This document shows, one piece after another, positions 8,293-15,737 of a stretch of DNA of 18,974 nt. The stretch covers positions 1 through 18,974 of the forward strand of contig CAYUVO010000049.1 of assembly GCA_964448185.1 (NCBI GenBank). The letters are read 5' to 3'. The notes below the pieces were generated by a model. It did not search any database. It had not been told where the DNA came from and saw nothing but the letters and a program-made list of their open reading frames with translations. The position numbers and the translations under genes were made by a program. Origin of the DNA: OFTM382 sp964448185 (GTDB lineage: Bacteria; Planctomycetota; Phycisphaerae; Phycisphaerales; UBA1924). Each line of letters starts with the position of its first letter. Within the stretch, counting starts at the first letter, position 1.

Positions 8293-9176
8293 ACGGCGGC
8301 ATGAACGAGCCACTCCGACGGATATCACTCCAACGGATCAAGGTGCCCGTCATGCGGTGGCCCGGGCCTTGGATATGGGGCGGCTTGGTGCTCGCTCTTG
8401 CGTTCATCGCGTTGAGCATCACACTATCGACCAACAATACAAGCTGGATGGTCTTGATTTGGCTTGTCGTAGGCAGCATTGTCTTCACGACCTCGCTCGG
8501 ACTAGATGCCACCAGCAGGTTGCATTCTCTCAAGCATAAATCACGAACTGCAGACATTGAGCTTGCGAGGGTGCCGCCCATCCCCAGCCCCCCAAAACTC
8601 GAGGGGGACCCCATAGCCGAAGCACGATATGAGGGGGAGTTTCGTGCCTTTGTCGATGCCTCGCCTTTCCACGTATACGCCGGTATGTTCGGACCTCCGA
8701 AAAAGGTATTCGTCGGCAAAATCCCAGGCCTAGCCCGCGAGACATGGGTCGCCATCGGCACTGGACACGGAAAAAATGACGGACAGTTCGGCGTAGCAGT
8801 GCGTTCTGGTCAATCTGGCAGCACGATCTTCATTGACCCCAAACGTCATCCAGGACAGTTCAAAAAACGGGGCAAGCAATCCGTCATCTCTGGTGACGAA
8901 GCATTCGATGACCACTGGTGCATTCAAGCGGAGACCAAAGAACTACTTGCCCGTGTCATCACACCCGAGATACGCTCAATCCTCATGAATGAGTACGCAC
9001 TCCCTCATGGATTCTGGACCTTGAGACTGCCCTTTGCTGGAGATTGGATATTCGGCGATGAATGGGTCATCCACCGGCGCCAAGGCTACCCATCGGTCAA
9101 GCACCTGCTCCAGCTCGGCGAATGGATCAACAAGGTCGCCGATGTGTACGAATCGAACCGGGCAAACCAGCCGTAG
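8289..9176 (+). CDS. Hypothetical two-helix membrane protein coupled to kdsA
   Basis: A 295-residue protein I do not recognise. The start ATG at 8289 overlaps the kdsA stop as ATGA, the usual layout for translational coupling; an in-frame ATG 27 bases earlier lies inside kdsA. Two hydrophobic segments (about residues 28-47, WIWGGLVLALAFIALSITLS, and 53-72) are separated by a short STNNTSW loop. They predict an N-terminal hairpin anchor with a soluble domain of about 220 residues. The soluble part contains a Pro-rich insert (PIPSPPKLEG, 97-106) encoded by a C/G-tract palindrome. The operon position suggests an envelope role, but nothing in the sequence shows a function. It is slightly more A/T rich than its neighbours by eye. 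Confidence 0.75.
   Translation: MNGGMNEPLRRISLQRIKVPVMRWPGPWIWGGLVLALAFIALSITLSTNNTSWMVLIWLVVGSIVFTTSLGLDATSRLHSLKHKSRTADIELARVPPIPSPPKLEGDPIAEARYEGEFRAFVDASPFHVYAGMFGPPKKVFVGKIPGLARETWVAIGTGHGKNDGQFGVAVRSGQSGSTIFIDPKRHPGQFKKRGKQSVISGDEAFDDHWCIQAETKELLARVITPEIRSILMNEYALPHGFWTLRLPFAGDWIFGDEWVIHRRQGYPSVKHLLQLGEWINKVADVYESNRANQP
8582..8611. repeat. C/G-tract palindromic element in the membrane protein gene
   Basis: C-runs at 8582-8585 and 8588-8593 are followed by AAAACTCGA and a G-run at 8603-8607, so CCCCC can pair with GGGGG around a CTCGAG core. It is in-frame and adds PSPPKLEGD to the protein. It resembles the mcsAB element at 16395-16417. Confidence 0.5.
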
Positions 9177-9185
9177 ACAGCCCAC

Positions 9186-9210
9186 AAAAAAACACGAGCT
9201 TCCGCTCGCG
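9186..9210 (-). terminator. Intrinsic terminator of rpmA
   Basis: On the minus strand, the 7-bp stem CGCGAGC / GCTCGTG (one G-U pair) encloses a GGAA tetraloop and is followed directly by seven T (the A-run 9186-9192 on the plus strand). It lies about 40 bases past the rpmA stop codon. It sits in the 74-base gap between the convergent membrane-protein gene and rpmA. Confidence 0.85.
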
Positions 9211-9250
9211 GCTCGAATAGCTCTGGATGCCAATGGGCTTGCCCGTCGGC

Positions 9251-9544
9251 TTACGCCTGCTTGGCGCGGTACGCACGCAGGAAGTGAGGACGCGGCACGT
9301 CGTTGTCCAACGGATCAACATGCACCTTGCGGCCCTGAAACACCACCTTGCCCGGAACCACCGCAAACAGCGTGTCGTCCTTGCCCTGACGGACGTTGAA
9401 GCCCGCCATGTGGGGGGTGCCACGCTGACGAAGGATGATCGCACCGGCTTTGGCGAAAGCGCCGCCCGTGAGCTTGATGCCCAGATACTGCGGGTTGGAA
9501 TCGCGGCCGTTGCGGGTTGAACCCTGGCCCTTCTTATGTGCCAT
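9251..9544 (-). CDS. rpmA: 50S ribosomal protein L27
   Basis: Component of the large ribosomal subunit near the peptidyl-transferase centre. The 97-residue protein starts MAHKKGQGSTRNGRDS, the canonical L27 N-terminus, and contains YLGIKLTGG, GAIILRQRGT and VHVDPLDNDVPR-like family segments. The ATG is preceded by GGAG at 9555-9558, 10 bases upstream. There is no N-terminal pre-sequence of the kind cleaved in Firmicutes. The usual partner rplU (L21) is not upstream; instead a gene for a small secreted protein lies 94 bases upstream on the same strand. A strong terminator follows the gene. Confidence 0.97.
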   Translation of the reverse strand: MAHKKGQGSTRNGRDSNPQYLGIKLTGGAFAKAGAIILRQRGTPHMAGFNVRQGKDDTLFAVVPGKVVFQGRKVHVDPLDNDVPRPHFLRAYRAKQA

Positions 9545-9638
9545 AGCGAATCATCTCCGAATCAATCTTGCCTCCGCCCATACTCGCCCAAAGACGTCTA
9601 GGCGGGGAGGGGGATAGGGCATAAACGTTAGGCCCGGA

Positions 9639-10286
9639 TCACCGCATGATCCAGCGGGATCCGAGCTGGGTCAGAGGGCGATCGCCATAGGAATCGGCCC
9701 GAAGCTCGCCGGGCACCAAATACCGCAACTGGCGGGTCTTGCGGAAGACCAGTTCTTTCTCCTCGCCCGTTCGGGGGTCGGTCATGGTCACCGTTTCGCT
9801 CTCGCCGCTAAAGCCCGCAGCGAAGATCCGCAGCTCATCGGGGTCCGAATCGAGCACGGGCCACACCGCAAGCCCACGCCTCGCGTGTTCTTCACCCCGT
9901 TTGATGGGGCCGATCACCGAGATCTGATCGTGCAACAACGGGTCACGAAGCCGATCGAGCAGCGTGCGAACCACCACCGCGGGCACGCCCTGACCACTCG
10001 TCTGGACGAACCCCTGATCGCTCATGAGCGTCAGGCTCGGGACGAGCCGAAGCTCGGTCTTGTCGAAGTTCCGGGCTTCGTACGTGTGATACAGGAACAA
10101 TCGCGGCTTGGCGTCAACCATGATCGAAGTCAGCCGAAGCGGGCCGGGCTTGAAATCAATCGCCCAGCGATTGGTCACCGGCAGCGGCTCGGGAACCTGT
10201 GCCTGCACGCCCACCGGGGCCAGCAACAGCAGTGCAAACGCGGCCACGAGCAGGACACTGAATCGGCTGGAATTGGCTTTGGTCAT
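9639..10286 (-). CDS. Hypothetical secreted protein
   Basis: A 215-residue protein of unknown function. Its N-terminus is a clear Sec signal peptide: a positively charged start, a hydrophobic core VLLVAAFALLLLAPVGV, and a probable signal peptidase I site after VQA. There is no lipobox cysteine and no further hydrophobic segment, so it is probably periplasmic or outer-membrane associated. The mature part is beta-rich, with no cysteines and no catalytic motif that I recognise. The ATG at 10286 has AGGA about 6 bases upstream. rpmA follows 94 bases downstream on the same strand. The gene is divergent from the GNAT gene. Confidence 0.8.
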   Translation of the reverse strand: MTKANSSRFSVLLVAAFALLLLAPVGVQAQVPEPLPVTNRWAIDFKPGPLRLTSIMVDAKPRLFLYHTYEARNFDKTELRLVPSLTLMSDQGFVQTSGQGVPAVVVRTLLDRLRDPLLHDQISVIGPIKRGEEHARRGLAVWPVLDSDPDELRIFAAGFSGESETVTMTDPRTGEEKELVFRKTRQLRYLVPGELRADSYGDRPLTQLGSRWIMR

Positions 10287-10454
10287 GCTGGTCCTGTCGG
10301 TTCTACGGGGCCATTGTGTGAGTCGGGTGGTGAGTTGGCCAGATGATACAGGCTGATGCGGCCAGCATCTTCCCGGGCCTGCATTCTACGGCGGCCGCCG
10401 GCTCGCTCAAGCCCCATCTTCCCAGCGTTTGCCACCTTCCCGACACAAGACCCC

Positions 10455-10504
10455 TTCTCCGCCCCACTCGCGCCCCCCCTCGCTGACACTCGGGGCTTGT
10501 CAAG
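10455..10504. repeat. C-tract / dyad element in the divergent intergenic region
   Basis: The 268-base gap 10287-10554 between the secreted-protein gene and the GNAT gene contains GCCCCACTCGCGCCCCCCC (from 10461) followed by TCGCTGACACTCGGGGCTTG. The order of parts (CCACTCGC, a C-tract, a short spacer, ACTSGGGG) parallels the mcsAB element at 16388-16420. No clear promoter was found in this gap. Confidence 0.45.
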
Positions 10505-10554
10505 AGGCTACCTGTCGCATCCAACTTGTTCACGCAGCAGGCCCCTGCCCGCCG

Positions 10555-11664
10555 ATGCAGACGAGCAAAGCTGTGCCCCACTCCACCGAACACTTCGAGA
10601 TCACCCCCTGGCCCCTGCCTCGTTCGATGTGGCTCGATGCTGCTGCGAGGCTGGTTTCTACTGATCCAAGGGAAACCCAGCAGGCCGCCCGGCAGCTCGT
10701 CGAGAGCGCTCCGCTCCACGGGATCGACCTCGGACTGACGGTCGCTTCGGTGAGGGATGCCAAGTTGCGTCAAGTCTGCCTGCCGGTGCTCGGGAGCGGT
10801 CGAACCGCGATGTTGTTTGTTTCTCGTCCGGGTCAGGGCGGGGTGCTGGGGACGCCGGAAGTTCAGCAGCAAGAGCGGGTTGCGGTGGTCAAGGCGGCAC
10901 TCGATCGGCTGCGATCGACGCCCGAGGCGGGTCTGGCGCAGGGGTTGAGCTTGCCGAGCGAGCGGTATGCGATCGAGGCGTACGAGGCAGCGGGATTGGT
11001 CCTGATCGCCGAGCTTCGGTATCTGAGCAGGCCGTTGGCCAAACGCCGAGGGCCGCTGCCGAGGCCGGGGGCTCTCATAGACCCGTTGCAGGGTTCGCAA
11101 TGGCCCGGCGGGGTGGAGATCCGCGTCTACCCGACCGACAAGCCCGAATCCAAAGCGGGCGTCGAAGCAGACGCCCTGCTCGCTGACGCGATCGAGGCAA
11201 GCTATCGGGAGACGCTCGATTGCCCCGAACTGCGGGAGATGCGTCAGATGGCCGACGTGGTGCGTTCACACCGCCAAACCGGGGACTGGACGCCCTCGCT
11301 GTGGTGGTTTATCTCGCTCAACAACCAGCCGATGGGATGCCTGTTGCTCAACCCGTGTCCCGCTGGAGGGGGAACAGGCGGGGGGGAGGGTGATGAAGGG
11401 GGGCAAGGGGGGGGATGGGATTCGATCGAGCTGACGTATCTCGGGCTGGCCCCCGAGGTGCGTGGGTGTGGTTTGGCTTCGCAGTTGCTCGATCGCGGGA
11501 TCGAATACGCCGAACGCTTGGGATACGCCACGATGCGGTGTGCTGTGGACGTGCGCAATACGCCCGCGATGAAGCTGTACGAACGCGCAGGGTTTGTGCC
11601 CTTGGCGACGCGGATCGCGCACGCATGTTCGGTCGAACTCGCCGCGACCGACGCGGCTTCGTGA
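10555..11664 (+). CDS. GNAT-family N-acetyltransferase, probably with a degenerate second GNAT half
   Basis: Predicted acyl-CoA dependent N-acetyltransferase of 369 residues; substrate unknown. The C-terminal half is a good GNAT domain: a beta strand SIELTYLGLAP, the acetyl-CoA loop RGCGLASQLL, then NTPAMKLYERAGF. The N-terminal half has a similar ending (YAIEAYEAAGLVLIAELRYL) but no clear R/QxxGxG/A loop, suggesting a duplicated fold with one inactive half (inference). Between two conserved strands, just before the catalytic core, lies a Gly/Glu-rich stretch of about 20 residues encoded by repeated G-tracts (11366-11417). The ATG at 10555 has no good ribosome binding site; the ATG at 10627 is an alternative start. 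The gene ends at a strong terminator. Confidence 0.8.
   Translation: MQTSKAVPHSTEHFEITPWPLPRSMWLDAAARLVSTDPRETQQAARQLVESAPLHGIDLGLTVASVRDAKLRQVCLPVLGSGRTAMLFVSRPGQGGVLGTPEVQQQERVAVVKAALDRLRSTPEAGLAQGLSLPSERYAIEAYEAAGLVLIAELRYLSRPLAKRRGPLPRPGALIDPLQGSQWPGGVEIRVYPTDKPESKAGVEADALLADAIEASYRETLDCPELREMRQMADVVRSHRQTGDWTPSLWWFISLNNQPMGCLLLNPCPAGGGTGGGEGDEGGQGGGWDSIELTYLGLAPEVRGCGLASQLLDRGIEYAERLGYATMRCAVDVRNTPAMKLYERAGFVPLATRIAHACSVELAATDAAS
11357..11417. repeat. G-tract element inside the GNAT gene
   Basis: GTCCCGCTGGAGGGGGAAC is followed by G-runs of 5 to 8 bases with short spacers, ending near GGGGATGGG. The reading frame stays open and gives an NPCPAGGGTGGGEG-type insert. Its reverse complement shares CCCCCGCC plus a nearby TTCC with the mcsAB element, and TTGCCCCCC plus TCAT with the sequence downstream of waaA at 5857-5870. 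It has the G-run pattern of a potential G-quadruplex on the coding strand. Confidence 0.55.
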
Positions 11665-11704
11665 ACGGCTGGCAATCACTCAACATGGTCAAGAAAGCGT
11701 GAAT

Positions 11705-11727
11705 ACCGCGAGATTTCGCGGTTTTTT
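11705..11727 (+). terminator. Intrinsic terminator after the GNAT gene
   Basis: A perfect 7-bp stem ACCGCGA / TCGCGGT encloses the loop GATT and runs straight into six T at 11722-11727. It lies 41 bases past the GNAT stop codon, so transcription of dnaA must start from a downstream promoter. Confidence 0.9.
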
Positions 11728-12239
11728 CATGGTCCGACTGGAACTATCCCCAGCTTTTTCACAGCCTGTTCACCGAGTGTGACTTGTTGGTGGAGAAGAA
11801 AAACAAAAGGCGTGTAACTCGTTGACCAGCCGTGCTAAACGGGGGTTTACCTGAGCGTGAACAGGGGTGAAGAACCAGCCGTCACTTGCTGGCGGTTGGT
11901 TGTGAACGTAGTGTCATCCCTTGCCGGTTCAGGATGAACCAAGAGCACGGAACGCGAGGGCAACCTCATTCCCTGCAAGGCTTTGTATATGTTCCACAAA
12001 GACCTGCTTCAGGGTGGCGTAAGCCGTGGCGGAGTGGGACGGATTCTTCGAGACAACCAGACTCGGAATCGACCTCGTCGAGCCTCATCAAGCATGGCTT
12101 TGCGAAAGCGCGGTCGGTGTCGAATCGTTGCGTGCTGATCGGTTCTTTCGATCAAGCATCGCTATCGGTGCGGCATCTCGCGTTGGATCGACGTGGGCAG
12201 ATTCCCGGTGCGATGTGTGCGAGAGAGGAACGAATTTCT
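11728..12239. other. Gene-free region upstream of dnaA; weak oriC / regulatory candidate
   Basis: This stretch of about 510 bases has an open frame continuous with dnaA, but its translation resembles no known domain and I treat it as non-coding. It contains 7-of-9 matches to the DnaA box TTATCCACA: CTATCCCCA (11742), TTTTTCACA (about 11754), TTCTCCACC (complement, about 11791), TGTTCCACA (about 11991) and TGTGGATGG (12238-12246, complement). It also has a modestly A-rich patch (GAAGAAAAACAAAAGG, about 11795). No box is perfect and no strongly AT-rich unwinding element is visible, so this is at best a candidate origin or autoregulatory region. Confidence 0.3.
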
Positions 12240-13961
12240 GTGGATGGATCCGCCCCCCAATTTTCAACCCCCACCACCCCCGACCACGCCCACTTGACCA
12301 ATCCAGCCTCGCGCATCGGTCGCCAACAGGCGGCGACCCCGCGCACAGATCGGGGCGAACGCCCGGGCACTAACTCTGCTTCGAGCAAACGCACTATCGC
12401 ACCGCCGATTGGTCGCACGCCGTCAAGTTCAGCGGCGCAGCGCAGCGCCCCCCCCAACGCCCACACCGCCCTCGCCCACACCACCGCTTCTTCTCAGCAA
12501 GCCGACCCAATCGCACTGTTTGTTGGCGTGCTGCGAACGGCAATGGGCGAGGCAGCGGTCGAGCGGCACTTGGGCACAGGCGTACAACTGATCGCCGAGC
12601 CGGGCAAGCTGCGGATCGTTGTGGATTCCACGTTTCATAAGGCGGTGCTCGAACGCAGGTTTGCTGACGCGATGCGTGAGGCGCTCCAAGGCACCGGGCT
12701 CACCGAGCTTGTCATCGAGGTCGATGCCTCGATGCACAACGGCTCGGGAACTCCTGCGACCAAGTCTCGCCAGCAAGCGTTGTCACCCCGCCGAGCGAAC
12801 AAGGCGAACCGGACCAGCGTTGCTCGTGCGCGCATGAAGCTGCGGTACGAGCTGGGTTCGTTTGTGGTCGGGCCGTCGAATCGGATGGCGCACAGCACGA
12901 TCATGCGGGTTGCTACCGACGAGCACGGCCACGAGTTCAGTCCGCTGTTTCTTCACGGCGCACCGGGCATGGGCAAGACCCACCTGTTGCACGGGGCTGC
13001 GGATGAATATCAGAAGCGTCACCCGGGTGCCAAAGTCCGGTACACGACCGCCGAGGCGTTTACCAACTCGTATATCACAGCGGTTCGCTCGAACACGCTC
13101 AACACGTTCCGGCGCACATGGCGCGGCGTAGACCTGTTGTGCGTGGATGATGCACATTTCTTTAGCGGCAAGGTCAGCACGCAATCTGAGCTGATGCACA
13201 CGTTCGATGCGATCGACCTGAGCGGTGCGCGGGTGGTGCTCGCATCGGACGCTCACCCGAGGCAGATCCGGGAGCTTTCGTCGGGGCTTGTTTCAAGGCT
13301 GCTCTCGGGTGCTGTGGTACGGATCGATCCGCCCGATGAACGCCTCCGCCACGAGTTGATCCGTCGGCTCGCAGCCAAACGCAACGCGGCGCTGAGCGAG
13401 GATGCGATCGTGCTGTTGGCGTCGAGGGCGGGTGCGGGCGGAGCGGGGGGGGCTGGGGGGGCTGGCGCTCAGCCCTCCGTGCGGGATCTCGAAGGCATGC
13501 TCACGCAGGTGATCGCGGTCGCCGAGTTGTTGCCCGAGTTTCTTGGTCAGCGTCACGAGATCGGGTTGCTCGCGGTTCGCCGGGCGTTGGGTCTTGGCGA
13601 GTGGACCCCGAGCCGGAGCGGCTGCGCGAAACCTGTACGTCTCGAAACGATCATCGAACAGGCGTGCCTGTGTGTACGGGTCGATCAAGCGGACGTCTTT
13701 GGCAGCACACGCCACCGCCGGGTGGTGCTCGCGCGAACACTCATCGCGTATCTTGCGCGGGAGATGACCACACGCAGCTATCCCGAGATCGCCCGAGCGA
13801 TGCGCAGGCCAACGCATTCGACCATCGTCGCAGCCCGCCAGCGGTTCGAGGTCAAGGTCAGGGATCAGGAGGTCGTGGCGGTCGGCACGCCGGTGGACGG
13901 CTTGACGATGGGTCAGCTCGCCGATCGTGTGCGAGCGGAGATCGAATCGGTCCGAGCCTGA
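12240..13961 (+). CDS. dnaA: Chromosomal replication initiator protein DnaA
   Basis: AAA+ initiator that binds origin DnaA boxes and opens the duplex. With the GTG start at 12240 (AGAGGA about 11 bases upstream) it has 573 residues, against roughly 450-470 usually. An ATG at 12213 and one at 11934 are alternatives. A disordered Ser/Pro/Ala-rich leader of about 85 residues precedes domain I (about 88-164). Walker A is GAPGMGKT (240-247), Walker B LLCVDDAHF (from 299), sensor ASDAHP, and the probable arginine finger is Arg353 in VSRLL. The C-terminal helix-turn-helix has RRVVLARTLIAYLARE, then SYPEIARAMRRPTHSTIVAA. The usual GRDHTT is replaced by RPTHST, keeping His and the last Thr. Residues 397-410 are a Gly/Ala repeat insertion before SVRDLEG. 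No dnaN, recF or gyrB follows. Confidence 0.93.
   Translation: MDGSAPQFSTPTTPDHAHLTNPASRIGRQQAATPRTDRGERPGTNSASSKRTIAPPIGRTPSSSAAQRSAPPNAHTALAHTTASSQQADPIALFVGVLRTAMGEAAVERHLGTGVQLIAEPGKLRIVVDSTFHKAVLERRFADAMREALQGTGLTELVIEVDASMHNGSGTPATKSRQQALSPRRANKANRTSVARARMKLRYELGSFVVGPSNRMAHSTIMRVATDEHGHEFSPLFLHGAPGMGKTHLLHGAADEYQKRHPGAKVRYTTAEAFTNSYITAVRSNTLNTFRRTWRGVDLLCVDDAHFFSGKVSTQSELMHTFDAIDLSGARVVLASDAHPRQIRELSSGLVSRLLSGAVVRIDPPDERLRHELIRRLAAKRNAALSEDAIVLLASRAGAGGAGGAGGAGAQPSVRDLEGMLTQVIAVAELLPEFLGQRHEIGLLAVRRALGLGEWTPSRSGCAKPVRLETIIEQACLCVRVDQADVFGSTRHRRVVLARTLIAYLAREMTTRSYPEIARAMRRPTHSTIVAARQRFEVKVRDQEVVAVGTPVDGLTMGQLADRVRAEIESVRA
13424..13472. repeat. G-tract element inside dnaA
   Basis: G-runs, including one of 8 and one of 7 bases separated by CT, encode the Gly/Ala repeat AGAGGAGGAGGAGAQ between two helices of the AAA+ lid region. 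In most DnaA proteins this position is a short link before the conserved (N/S)VRELEG segment. The reverse complement matches the waaA element (C-tracts spaced by AG). Confidence 0.55.
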
Positions 13962-14082
13962 CCCCCCCTCTTTCGATTTCTCCACGAGTTCTATTGCCCA
14001 TCCCGCCGGGCTCACCATTGGGCGGGCCGCTCACGCATGGGGCTGGGCCGATACGATCAACCTTCGCTGCCAAGGAGATCAC

Positions 14083-15240
14083 ATGCCCGACGGAGAGATC
14101 CCGCTAAGTTCGCCCGACATCACCGAGACTGAGGTGGCGTTGGTTGTTGAGACGCTGCGATCGGGTCGGCTCTCGATCGGGCCGATGGTCGAACGTTTCG
14201 AGAGGCTCGTCGCGGACCGGGCGGGCTGTCGCCACGGGGTCGCGGTCAATAGTGGCACTTCGGGGCTCCACGCGGTGCTGGTGGCGTTGGGCGTCGGTCC
14301 GGGCGATGAGGTGATTACCACGCCGTTGAGCTTTGTGGCTTCGGCGAACTGCATCGTGATGGCGGGCGCACGGCCCGTGTTTGTCGATATCGAACCCCAA
14401 AGCCTCAACATGGACCCCGCCCTGCTCGAACGAGCGATCACCCCCAGAACACGGGCGATCCTCGCGGTCGAGGCCTACGGCAACCCGGTCCACATGGATA
14501 CCTATGCGGCGATCGCGGCCCGTCACGGCCTGCCGATGGTCGAAGATTGCTGCGAGGCGCTGGGCACGGAATACCGAGGCAAACGCTGCGGCTCATTCGG
14601 GACGGCCGGGGTGTTCGGATTTTACCCGAACAAACAAATTACAACCGGTGAGGGCGGCATGATTGTCACCGATGACGATCGGCTCGCGGCGGTGTGCCGG
14701 TCGATCCGCAATCAGGGCCGAAGCGAGAGCGTCAAGGCCAATGAGGGCACTTGGCTGCGGCATGAACGCCTCGGATACAACTATCGGCTCGACGAACTCT
14801 CGGCAGCGCTGGGCGTCGGGCAGATGCAGAGGCTCGATTCGATCATCGAAGCACGCCAGGAGGTCGCGGGGGAGTATATCGATCGGCTCATGGGGTTCGA
14901 CGAACTCATCCTGCCGACGGTGGACCCGGACACAAATCCGAGCTGGTTCGTCTTTGTTGTTCGCCTTATGTCTGGGTGGGCACGTGAGGAACGCGATCGG
15001 ATCATCCAGCAGCTCCGCGATCACGATGTGGGGGCTGCGGATTACTTCCCGTGTATCCATCTCCAGCCGCATTATCGGACTACATACGGGCATTCTGAGG
15101 GCGATTTCCCGGTCGCCGAGTCGGTGTCGGACCGGACGATTGCCTTGCCCTTTAGCTCGAGGCTGAGCGAAGCGGACGTCGACGTGGTCACGCAGACGCT
15201 CAGTCTGATGCTCCGTCGTGAGGATCTTCGGCGGGGGTAA
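14083..15240 (+). CDS. DegT/DnrJ/EryC1/StrS family PLP-dependent aminotransferase
   Basis: Predicted sugar aminotransferase (fold type I PLP enzyme) of 385 residues, of the kind that makes amino sugars for cell-surface polysaccharides or glycans. The ATG at 14083 has a strong ribosome binding site, AAGGAG, 5 bases upstream. Family features: NSGTSGLHAVLVALG (56-70) binding the cofactor phosphate, TTPLSFVASAN (79-89), Asp155 in MVEDCCEALG contacting the pyridine nitrogen, and Lys184 in FYPNKQITTGEGGM as the Schiff-base lysine. The C-terminal part has YNYRLDELSAALG-type and PSWFVF-type segments. Most relatives have VEDAAQA where this one has VEDCCEA. The exact keto-sugar substrate cannot be read from the sequence. 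The 121-base gap to dnaA holds a C7 run and the dyad CCCGCC/GGCGGG. Confidence 0.9.
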   Translation: MPDGEIPLSSPDITETEVALVVETLRSGRLSIGPMVERFERLVADRAGCRHGVAVNSGTSGLHAVLVALGVGPGDEVITTPLSFVASANCIVMAGARPVFVDIEPQSLNMDPALLERAITPRTRAILAVEAYGNPVHMDTYAAIAARHGLPMVEDCCEALGTEYRGKRCGSFGTAGVFGFYPNKQITTGEGGMIVTDDDRLAAVCRSIRNQGRSESVKANEGTWLRHERLGYNYRLDELSAALGVGQMQRLDSIIEARQEVAGEYIDRLMGFDELILPTVDPDTNPSWFVFVVRLMSGWAREERDRIIQQLRDHDVGAADYFPCIHLQPHYRTTYGHSEGDFPVAESVSDRTIALPFSSRLSEADVDVVTQTLSLMLRREDLRRG

Positions 15241-15306
15241 TGCTCGGCCTGGGCTCGGGCCTGGGCTTGGGGTGGTTTGTGGGATTGGAAGGCGCTATCG
15301 TTGCGG

Positions 15307-15322
15307 CCCGCTGGGCGGGTTT
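15307..15322 (+). terminator. Short GC hairpin between the aminotransferase gene and rpmB
   Basis: CCCGC TGG GCGGG is followed by TTTA. The stem is perfect but only 5 bp and the T-run is three bases. It could be a weak terminator of the aminotransferase gene or a hairpin in the rpmB leader. The 119-base gap also contains near-repeats of CCTGGGCTCGGG just after the stop codon (from about 15248). Confidence 0.3.
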
Positions 15323-15359
15323 AGGGTTCTGACGCCGAATAGAAGCTTGGAGTTGACCG

Positions 15360-15659
15360 ATGCCGAACGTTTGCTATTTCACGGGGAAGAAAACCACGTT
15401 CGGTAAGAAGCGTGCCTATCGCGGTCAGAAGATCGTCAAGGGCGGTTTCGGTCTCAAGACCACCGGGAGCACTCGTCGGACGTTCAAGCCCAACTTGTTC
15501 AAGCTCACGGCTGAGGTTGAAGAGCACGGCGTGACGCGGGCCAAGAAGGTCAAGGCTTCAGCCAAGGCGATCCGCTCGGGCATGGTCATCAAGCCGCTCA
15601 AACGGAAGTATGGGTATACGCGGCAGCAGAAGGCTGCGGCTGCGGCTGCGAGCGCCTGA
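15360..15659 (+). CDS. rpmB: 50S ribosomal protein L28
   Basis: Large-subunit ribosomal protein of 99 residues (usual about 60-80). It starts MPNVCYFTGKKTTFG, matching the Cys/Gly-Lys start of L28, followed by RRTFKPNLFKL, the family core, and a VKASAKAIRSG-type segment. The lysine/alanine-rich tail (KYGYTRQQKAAAAAASA) makes it longer than most. The ATG has GGAG at 15349-15352, 7 bases upstream. Only one Cys (Cys5) is visible near the start, so it does not look like the four-cysteine zinc-binding form of L28. rpmG (L33), a common neighbour elsewhere, is absent here. Confidence 0.93.
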   Translation: MPNVCYFTGKKTTFGKKRAYRGQKIVKGGFGLKTTGSTRRTFKPNLFKLTAEVEEHGVTRAKKVKASAKAIRSGMVIKPLKRKYGYTRQQKAAAAAASA

Positions 15660-15696
15660 GAACGCTTCTCGATACTAGATATCTGTTGATTGTTGA

Positions 15697-15716
15697 AGCC
15701 TGCGTCCTCGCGGGCT
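15697..15716. terminator. Hairpin between rpmB and the arginine kinase gene
   Basis: AGCCTGCG TCCT CGCGGGCT forms an 8-bp stem with one G-U pair and a tetraloop. There is no T-tract after it, so it may attenuate, or protect the rpmB 3' end, rather than terminate. The ATG of the next gene is 21 bases further on. Confidence 0.35.
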
Positions 15717-15737
15717 GATCCTGTGTAGACTTACAGC

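Noticed and set aside
9545..9638. Possible rplU (L21) upstream of rpmA
   Set aside because: The 94-base gap is too short and the next gene upstream encodes a signal-peptide protein with no resemblance to L21.
10429..10554. Upstream extension of the GNAT frame
   Set aside because: The 42 added residues are Pro/Arg-rich, come from a C-tract intergenic element and lie outside the conserved fold.
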